From positions 1 to 10,524 of the forward strand of contig CAYJRR010000151.1 of the NCBI GenBank assembly GCA_964372275.1: DNA of 10,524 nt, given 5' to 3'. The DNA comes from CAYJRR01 sp964372275 [NCBI: uncultured bacterium]. GTDB lineage: Bacteria > CAYJRR01. Under the pieces are notes generated by a model that had not been told where the DNA came from, searched no databases, and was given only the letters and a program-made list of their open reading frames with translations. Of the stretch, positions 5,881 through 10,524 are shown piece by piece; position 1 is the first letter of the stretch, and every line of letters begins with the position of its first letter. The translations under genes and the position numbers were made by a program.

Positions 5881-6987
5881 ATGTCGGTCGCCTCGTTCGT
5901 GCAGCTTCTCCGCTGGCTCGGCCCCTGGACCGACCCGCGATCGAGCCCGCCCGGCGTGGAGCGGAGCGCGGTCGCCATCGCTCCGTCGACGGAAGGCGAC
6001 CGCCCGCTCGACGCGTGGTTCTACCGCCCGACGGCGCGACGCGAGCGCGGCGCCTACCTGGTCGCGCCGGGGCTCCACTTCAACGGACCGGCCGATCCGC
6101 GGCTCGACCGGTTCGCGCGGGTGCTGGCGTCGGCCGGCTTCGCCACGATGGTCCCGTTCCTTCCCGACTTCCAGCGGCTGCGCGTGGAACCGGCGGTCGT
6201 GGACGACTTCGCGCGGACCTTCGACGCGCTGGTCACGAGGATCCCGGACGGCCGGCGTCCCGCGATCTTCGGCATCTCCTTCGGTTCCCTCCCGGCGCTG
6301 GGTCTGGCCGCGCGCCCCGGCTATGCCGAACGGATCGCGCGGGTGATCGTCTTCGGCGGATACGCCGACTTCCGCGCGACGATCCGTCACGCGATCGGCG
6401 GCGAGGGGCGGCCGCCGGATCCGTTGAGTCTCCCCGCGGTCTTCATGAACCTGGTCGAAGGGATTCCGGGCGCGCCCGACGACACGGCGCGCCTCCGCGA
6501 AGCGTGGCTGTCGTTCGCGCGCCAGACCTGGGGACGCCCCGAGATGAAACGGGACGGGCGGCACGTCGAGGTCGCGAAGCGCCTCGCCGCCGACCTTCCG
6601 GAGCCCGAGCGGGATCTGTTCCTCCTCGGAACGCGGTCGATCGGGCCTGCCGCCGGCCATGGCGGTTCGGCCGCGCGGGCGCGGGCCGCGTGCGAGGCGG
6701 CGCTCGATCGCCTCGCCACGCGCGCCGCCTCGCTCGACCTGTCGGGCCGGCTCGGCGGCGTTCGCGCCCCCGTCCACCTGTTCCACGGGATCGACGACGA
6801 CGTCATCCCGGCGACGCAGGCCGAGGCGATCCGCGCCTTGCTTCCTTCGGAGGCGGCGGTGGAGGTGCGCTACACGGGGCTGTTCGGCCACGCCGATCGC
6901 GCCGACGGTGCGCTCCTCGGGCGCGGCATCGCCTTGGCGAAGGAGCTGGTGACGATGCTGCGGATGCTGAAGGCCCTCTCCGGCTAG
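5881..6987 (+). CDS. Alpha/beta hydrolase, substrate unknown
   Basis: The gene encodes 368 residues from ATG5881. The core has the features of a serine alpha/beta hydrolase. YLVAPGLHFNG (residues 59-69) fits the oxyanion-hole strand region. The nucleophile elbow is G-I-S133-F-G-S. HGIDDDVIPA, with Asp305 or a neighbouring Asp, fits the acid position. LFGHAD gives His337. All are in family order. A longer-than-usual cap region of ~150 residues lies between nucleophile and acid, including a Trp/Pro-rich stretch (WLSFARQTWGRPEM). There is no signal peptide; the N-terminus SFVQLLRWLGPW is only weakly hydrophobic, so the protein is cytoplasmic or peripheral. It could be an esterase, lipase or dienelactone-hydrolase-like enzyme. 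There is no Shine-Dalgarno sequence; TATTCT at 5867-5872 lies 8 nt before the ATG and could be a -10. Co-transcription with the preceding gene is also possible. Confidence 0.87.
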   Translation: MSVASFVQLLRWLGPWTDPRSSPPGVERSAVAIAPSTEGDRPLDAWFYRPTARRERGAYLVAPGLHFNGPADPRLDRFARVLASAGFATMVPFLPDFQRLRVEPAVVDDFARTFDALVTRIPDGRRPAIFGISFGSLPALGLAARPGYAERIARVIVFGGYADFRATIRHAIGGEGRPPDPLSLPAVFMNLVEGIPGAPDDTARLREAWLSFARQTWGRPEMKRDGRHVEVAKRLAADLPEPERDLFLLGTRSIGPAAGHGGSAARARAACEAALDRLATRAASLDLSGRLGGVRAPVHLFHGIDDDVIPATQAEAIRALLPSEAAVEVRYTGLFGHADRADGALLGRGIALAKELVTMLRMLKALSG

Positions 6988-6997
6988 GGTGGGCGGT

Positions 6998-7058
6998 CGC
7001 CCCTTCGGGGCGCTGGGAGCCTCTGACCGGGGCGAAAGAGTCCCTCGCCACGGCTCCC
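6998..7058. terminator. Nested hairpins between convergent genes
   Basis: The 92-bp gap between two tail-to-tail genes holds two structures. The first is CGCCCC (6998-7003) with GGGGCG (7007-7012). The second is GGGAGCC (7015-7021) with GGCTCCC (7052-7058), enclosing an inner stem GGCGA (7031-7035) with TCGCC (7045-7049). No T-run follows on either strand, so this is not a textbook intrinsic terminator, but the position suits a bidirectional 3'-end structure. Confidence 0.4.
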
Positions 7059-7079
7059 TGGGGGCCTCCCCCATACCCC

Positions 7080-8525
7080 CTATAGCCAGAGGTGGAGCAT
7101 CAGGATCGCGTCCTCGGCGCTCGGGCGTTCGGCGAGGTAACTCCGCCGGTACTGGAGCACGAGCTGGGTGTGGGTCACCGGGTTCCATTCCACGCCGGCG
7201 GTGTAGCGGTGGCGGTGGTCGTCCTTGAGATCGATGTCGTTGTCGAGCCAGTCGTACTTGAGCTGCAGCTGGAGCGCGAACGGCAGCGAGAACTGCAGCT
7301 CGTGCAAGGCGTACATCGCGGCGGAGGTCCGCTCCGCGCTCGGATCGTCGACGCGCGAGCGGTAGTCGACCTGCGCCAGCCAGATCAGCGGATAGGCGTT
7401 CAAGGCCCACAGCGGACCGACGCTGACCTCCTGGCCGCCGTCGGTGAGATCGAGCCACTGGGCGCTCATTCCGGCGTGCAGGGCGAGGTTGCGGTAGCCG
7501 CCGGTGAAGGCGGCGCCGTACCCTTCGGTCGTGTCGTCACCGGGCCAGTCGTCGACCCCCTGGTAGAAGAGGGCCAGGTTCCCGTAGGGGTAGTTGGCGT
7601 TGAAACCGGTCTCCACGCCGAACGCCTGCGAGTTCTGGTCGAACCCCTCCTCCCGCCGGATGAAGCTGGTGTGGTCGGGGATGCGCCAGCCGTAGGGCTT
7701 GTGGAAGCGGCCGAATCGCATGTAGCCGCCGTACGGGAGCTCCCCCGCTTCGACGAACAGCTCGCGCATCGCGAGCAGCTCCTCGATCGAGGAGCTCGCC
7801 TCCTTCGGATCGCGGACCGTCCGGCGGGACCTCCCTTGCAGTCCGACGGTGGCGTAGAGCTTCAGGTGGTCGGTCGGCTTCACCATCCCGTACAGGTCGG
7901 CCTGCATCGGGAAGACGGCCGACGGCCCGGCCCCCTTTCCGAGTGGGAAGTACCCCATCATACGGAAGTCGGCGCCGACCCCGACACGCGGGACCGGCGC
8001 GATGTCGCCGAAGCGATCGCGGATCGCCTCCAGCGGGTGGGTCCCCTCCTTCCAGCCCGAGAAGCCCTTCCACAGGCGGAACTCGGTCGGACCGGTGGTG
8101 TCGTCGGCGGAACGGTAGGCCTCGGGATCTCCTTTCTTCGACGGCCGGTCCCCCTTCATCGGCAACGTTTCGTGCCCGTAGTAGGAGCCGGCCGGCTTCC
8201 GCAAACCGCCGCCGGTCGCGCTTTCGTGGCACCCGGAGCAGTCGAGCGTGCAGCGGCGGAACTTGAACTCCGGGTTCTTCCACCCGATCGGCTCGATGTG
8301 GCAGGTGCGGCAGGTCGCCGCGGAGCGGACGGCGTGGAACGGAGTCGCCTCGGCAACGCCAGGAAAAATCAGAATGAATAGAAGGAACGGAAAGTGAGAA
8401 CGGAAAATGGAAAATGGATAATGGATAATGAAAAATGAAAAATGAAAAACCGGAGGCGTCGGCCTCATTGGCCGGTTTTCCATTTTCCATTTTTCATTTT
8501 CCATTTCAGGTCCACTGCGGCGCAT
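7080..8525 (-). CDS. Diheme c-type cytochrome / outer-membrane beta-barrel protein
   Basis: From ATG8525 the gene encodes 481 residues. A long leader ends in a hydrophobic core (FPFLLFILIF) and an AEA-T cleavage site. Two CxxCH haem-attachment motifs follow, CRTCH (72-76) and CSGCH (96-100), with an extra Cys92. The remaining ~360 residues show alternating Tyr/Trp/Phe-rich strands and turns (YGGYMRFGRFHKPYGW, VDYRSRVDD, LQLKYDWLDN) typical of outer-membrane barrels. The C-terminus is LHLWL. It may be a porin with a periplasmic diheme domain, moving electrons at or across the outer membrane; that role is inference. ATG8525 is chosen because it lies 4 nt past the M16 gene's stop and has GGTGA 4 nt upstream, which fits coupled translation. 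ATG8504 and ATG8468 are alternatives. The leader is encoded by an AT-rich heptad repeat, and no ATG, GTG or TTG lies between the repeat and the signal core. Confidence 0.82.
   Translation of the reverse strand: MRRSGPEMENEKWKMENRPMRPTPPVFHFSFFIIHYPFSIFRSHFPFLLFILIFPGVAEATPFHAVRSAATCRTCHIEPIGWKNPEFKFRRCTLDCSGCHESATGGGLRKPAGSYYGHETLPMKGDRPSKKGDPEAYRSADDTTGPTEFRLWKGFSGWKEGTHPLEAIRDRFGDIAPVPRVGVGADFRMMGYFPLGKGAGPSAVFPMQADLYGMVKPTDHLKLYATVGLQGRSRRTVRDPKEASSSIEELLAMRELFVEAGELPYGGYMRFGRFHKPYGWRIPDHTSFIRREEGFDQNSQAFGVETGFNANYPYGNLALFYQGVDDWPGDDTTEGYGAAFTGGYRNLALHAGMSAQWLDLTDGGQEVSVGPLWALNAYPLIWLAQVDYRSRVDDPSAERTSAAMYALHELQFSLPFALQLQLKYDWLDNDIDLKDDHRHRYTAGVEWNPVTHTQLVLQYRRSYLAERPSAEDAILMLHLWL
8400..8504. 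repeat. Inverted array of ATGRAWA-type heptads with a GC-rich loop
   Basis: The left arm (8400-8448) holds seven 7-bp units: a degenerate ACGGAAA, ATGGAAA, two ATGGATA and three ATGAAAA. It is followed by ACCGG. The right arm (8472-8504), read on the minus strand, has ATGGAAA, ATGAAAA and two ATGGAAA, then ACCGG. The adjoining four heptads plus ACCGG pair at 30 of 33 positions around an 18-nt loop (8454-8471). That loop contains its own AGGC/GCCT mini-stem. The element is sharply AT-rich within a GC-rich window. Its phase-7 periodicity gives a 7-residue periodic peptide when translated (FHFSFFI, then IHYPFSI). More degenerate heptads may continue left to about 8371. Confidence 0.9.
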
Positions 8526-8529
8526 CAAC

Positions 8530-10095
8530 TCACCGCGGCGGGACGAATCCCGGAACGACGCGCCCATCCGCATCGAGCATCACCACCTCCCCCGCCCCCA
8601 GCTCCCCTTCGGCCAACAGCTCCTTCACCTTCGGAAGGACCGTCTTCGCATCGCCGACCACCAGGACGCGCACCTCGTCCGGCTTGAGGTGCGACTTGGC
8701 GGCGGCGACGACGTGATCCTTGGTGATCGCCTGGATCGCCGGGACGAAGCCGTCGTACCAGTTCAAGGGCAGCCCGTAGTAGTGCAGCGATCGGAACGTC
8801 CCCAACACCTCGCCGCCCGTCTCCCAGTCCCCGGGCAGCGAGAGGATCGTTCCTTCCCGCGCGCGGATGAGCTCCTCGTCGGCGACCGGACCCTCCTTCA
8901 TCTTCCGGATCTCGACGAGCAGCTCGTGGATCGACTCCTTGGTGACGTCGGCCCGTACGGAGCTCCGCGCGGAGAAGAGGCTCCCGATGCGGTTGTAGCC
9001 GAAGGTTCCGTAGGCGCCGTAGGCGTAGCCCTTCGCCTCCCGCAGATTCATGTTGATCCGGCTGGAGAAGTCACCGCCGAGGATCAGCGACATCAGGTAG
9101 GTGGCGTGGTAGTCGGCGGCGTTCCGCGCCGGACCGTGGTGCATCACCCGCACCACCGACTGCGGCGCCCCGGCGACGTCGACGAAGAACAGCTTTCCCG
9201 CGCGCGGCGAGGGCGGCGGGATCGGGGCCGACCGTTTCGGGGCGCCCTTCCACGAGGCGAGCCGCTTCCCGATCCTGTCGACCACCTCCTGCCGGGTCAG
9301 GTCGCCGACCACCCACAGCTGCGCCCCTTTCGGCTGGACGTACGTCTTCACGTGCGTCTTGCAGTCGTCGAGCGCGATCGCCTTCGTCGAGGCCTCGGTG
9401 TGAATCCGTCCGTACGGGTGCCGCTCGCCGAAGGCGATCCCCCCGGCCACCCGGCCGGCGACCCCCTCCGCGGAGGCGCGGACTTGGTTCAACGACTCGA
9501 GCCGGAGCTTCACGTTCCGGTCGAAGTCGGCCTTGCGCATCCCCGGCGTGAGCAGCGTGTCGACCCACAGATCGAGCGTCGGCTCGAAATTGCGGGTCAA
9601 CGAGCTCATCGAGACGTGCTGCTGGTCGACCCCCGCCGAGCTCGAGATCCGCGAGGCGAGATCGGCCTGCGCCTCCTCGAACGGGACCTTCTCCAAGCGC
9701 CGGGTCCCTTCGCTCATCAGCCCCATGCAGAGCGTCGCGAGGCCGTCCTTGCCCGCCGGATCGTCGATCGAGCCTCCGGGGAAGGTCAGGTCGATCGAGA
9801 CGGTCGGAAGCTCGTGCCGTTCGACGAGGAAGACGTCGATGCCGTTGGGGAGCGCGAATGTCTGGATCGCCGGCGCCTTGAAGTCGCGGATCGCGCCGGG
9901 CTCCGGCTGTCGGGCGCGGAACGCCTCTCCGGCGGGGAACGCCGCCGTCGCGACCGTCTTCGTCGCCGGAGGACCGCCCTTGGGGCCGCAGCCGAACGCC
10001 GGCAGGACCAGGAGCGCGAGCGCGAGGCCGCCTCGACGGGCCGGACGGCCGATCGCGCGCGGAGCGGTCGTTCGAACGGACGCGAGCGGGGCCAT
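8530..10095 (-). CDS. M16-family peptidase-like lipoprotein with degenerate zinc site
   Basis: The gene encodes 521 residues. An Arg-rich start, a hydrophobic core and the lipobox PAFG-C (Cys36) predict a lipid-anchored envelope protein. The two M16 halves follow. The N-terminal half has TFALPNGIDVFLVE and PGGSIDDPAGKDGLA. The C-terminal half has NLREAKGYAYGAYG, which keeps the conserved Arg (352) and Tyr (357). The HxxEH zinc motif expected right after GLA is replaced by TLCMG (121-125), so this chain should be catalytically inactive. In bacterial M16 pairs, one chain often supplies HxxEH and the other the Arg/Tyr motif. The preceding gene, whose end is in the window, is probably the active partner. 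The junction reads TGATG: the upstream stop overlaps this ATG, with AAGGAG 8 nt away, indicating coupled translation and perhaps equal subunit output. GTG10098 is an alternative start. Confidence 0.93.
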   Translation of the reverse strand: MAPLASVRTTAPRAIGRPARRGGLALALLVLPAFGCGPKGGPPATKTVATAAFPAGEAFRARQPEPGAIRDFKAPAIQTFALPNGIDVFLVERHELPTVSIDLTFPGGSIDDPAGKDGLATLCMGLMSEGTRRLEKVPFEEAQADLASRISSSAGVDQQHVSMSSLTRNFEPTLDLWVDTLLTPGMRKADFDRNVKLRLESLNQVRASAEGVAGRVAGGIAFGERHPYGRIHTEASTKAIALDDCKTHVKTYVQPKGAQLWVVGDLTRQEVVDRIGKRLASWKGAPKRSAPIPPPSPRAGKLFFVDVAGAPQSVVRVMHHGPARNAADYHATYLMSLILGGDFSSRINMNLREAKGYAYGAYGTFGYNRIGSLFSARSSVRADVTKESIHELLVEIRKMKEGPVADEELIRAREGTILSLPGDWETGGEVLGTFRSLHYYGLPLNWYDGFVPAIQAITKDHVVAAAKSHLKPDEVRVLVVGDAKTVLPKVKELLAEGELGAGEVVMLDADGRVVPGFVPPR

Positions 10096-10524
10096 CACTT
10101 GGTCTCCTTCTTCGCCGGAAGGGTGAGCACTTCGGCCCGCTTCCCCTTTTCCAGGGTCTGGGCCGCCACCGACCGCACCCTCTCCGGATCGCTCTTCCGG
10201 TACCGGTCGAGGTCGGCGGTGATGCTGTCCGGACTTCCCAGGTAGTGGTTGTAGGCCTGCAGCGCTTCGGCGCGCGCGAGCACGCTCTCCAGCCCCCAGA
10301 CGAACGACGACTCGGCGCCGACGACCGCGCGGTCGAACTCGCGGCGGGTGATCGGCTCGGCGCGCAGCCGCTCGATCTCCTCTTCGAGGATCCGTTCCAC
10401 CTTCTCGAGCGGCGTCTCGCTCTTGAGGTCGACCACCACGTTGAAGGTGCTCGAGAAGCCGGTGCTCTGCTGGTAGACGCTCACCCCTTGGGCGAGCTGG
10501 GTCTCCAGGACCAGGATCTTGTAG
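10095..10524 (-). CDS. M16-family zinc peptidase, C-terminal part
   Basis: The gene runs off the right edge; 142 residues are seen (frame from 10523 down to the TGA at 10097-10095). They match the last part of the M16 C-terminal domain. YKILVLETQLAQGVSVYQQ is the central strand after the Arg/Tyr region. A coupled helix-strand section follows (KVERILEEEIERLRAEPITRREF), then a helix with FVWGLESVLARAEAL, and a closing strand RAEVLTLPA. The tail KKETK is basic. The N-terminal half, where HxxEH should be, is outside the window, so its catalytic state cannot be read. Pairing with a zinc-site-degenerate M16 chain just downstream strongly suggests that this one is the active subunit. The gene order is this gene, the inactive M16 lipoprotein, then the diheme-barrel gene, all tightly packed. 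Confidence 0.9.
   Translation of the reverse strand, partial: YKILVLETQLAQGVSVYQQSTGFSSTFNVVVDLKSETPLEKVERILEEEIERLRAEPITRREFDRAVVGAESSFVWGLESVLARAEALQAYNHYLGSPDSITADLDRYRKSDPERVRSVAAQTLEKGKRAEVLTLPAKKETK

Noticed and set aside
6998-7012. Classical Rho-independent terminator
   Set aside because: The hairpin is good but no T-run follows on either strand, so it is listed only as a low-confidence 3'-end structure.
5815-7458. Minus-strand frame of 547 codons across the hydrolase and the following gap
   Set aside because: It is Arg-rich low complexity and spans the antisense of two unrelated genes and their intergenic hairpins.
8400-8504. CRISPR array
   Set aside because: The repeats are 7 bp, contiguous and inverted around a loop, with no spacers.
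8689-10245. Plus-strand frame of 518 codons antisense to the M16 genes
   Set aside because: It shows no recognisable motif; the minus strand has M16 hallmarks, a lipobox and a Shine-Dalgarno-coupled start.

Overview
This is a GC-rich stretch of a Gram-negative bacterial chromosome. Lipoproteins, a beta-barrel protein with haem-binding motifs and a pair of M16 peptidase genes all imply an outer membrane. The style resembles Myxococcota, Acidobacteriota or related deep-branching soil and sediment lineages, but nothing here fixes the phylum. I see no transposase, integrase, phage gene or CRISPR array.

Layout. (1) 1-167 holds the C-terminal end of a membrane protein, followed by tRNA-Arg(UCU) at 220-295 with an encoded CCA. 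(2) 327-1352, minus strand, holds a putative HEVNH zinc-protease lipoprotein followed 12 bp later by a small four-cysteine lipoprotein. (3) 1336-1524, plus strand, is a 62-residue one-helix microprotein with a YIDPGFG start and a good promoter of its own. Its 3' end overlaps the 3' end of the next gene. (4) 1508-4983, minus strand, is a co-directional group read CBS-domain protein, fatty-acid desaturase, membrane-anchored sulfatase/phosphotransferase-like enzyme, with gaps of 35 and 36 bp. This suggests a membrane-lipid or envelope module with a nucleotide-sensing protein at its head. (5) 5217-6987, plus strand, is an unrecognised gene followed by an alpha/beta hydrolase. (6) 7080-10524, minus strand, is an operon: the C-terminus of one M16 peptidase, a second M16-like lipoprotein with a degenerate zinc site, and a periplasmic diheme plus outer-membrane-barrel protein.

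The most unusual sequence is at 8400-8504, an AT-rich inverted array of 7-bp repeats lying inside the 5' end of the diheme-barrel gene. It is read in frame and supplies the leader that precedes the signal-peptide core. The second unusual pattern is a TANNNT -10-like hexamer 6-11 nt before the ATG of several genes that lack a Shine-Dalgarno sequence. This suggests very short or leaderless transcripts. The hexamer TAGCGT also sits in the likely promoters of the tRNA and the microprotein.

No complete new defence or mobile system is visible. The better leads are the repeat-derived leader, the diheme-barrel protein linked to an M16 pair, the microprotein/hydrolase convergent pair, and the HEVNH lipoprotein, whose signal peptide may hide a one-base frameshift.
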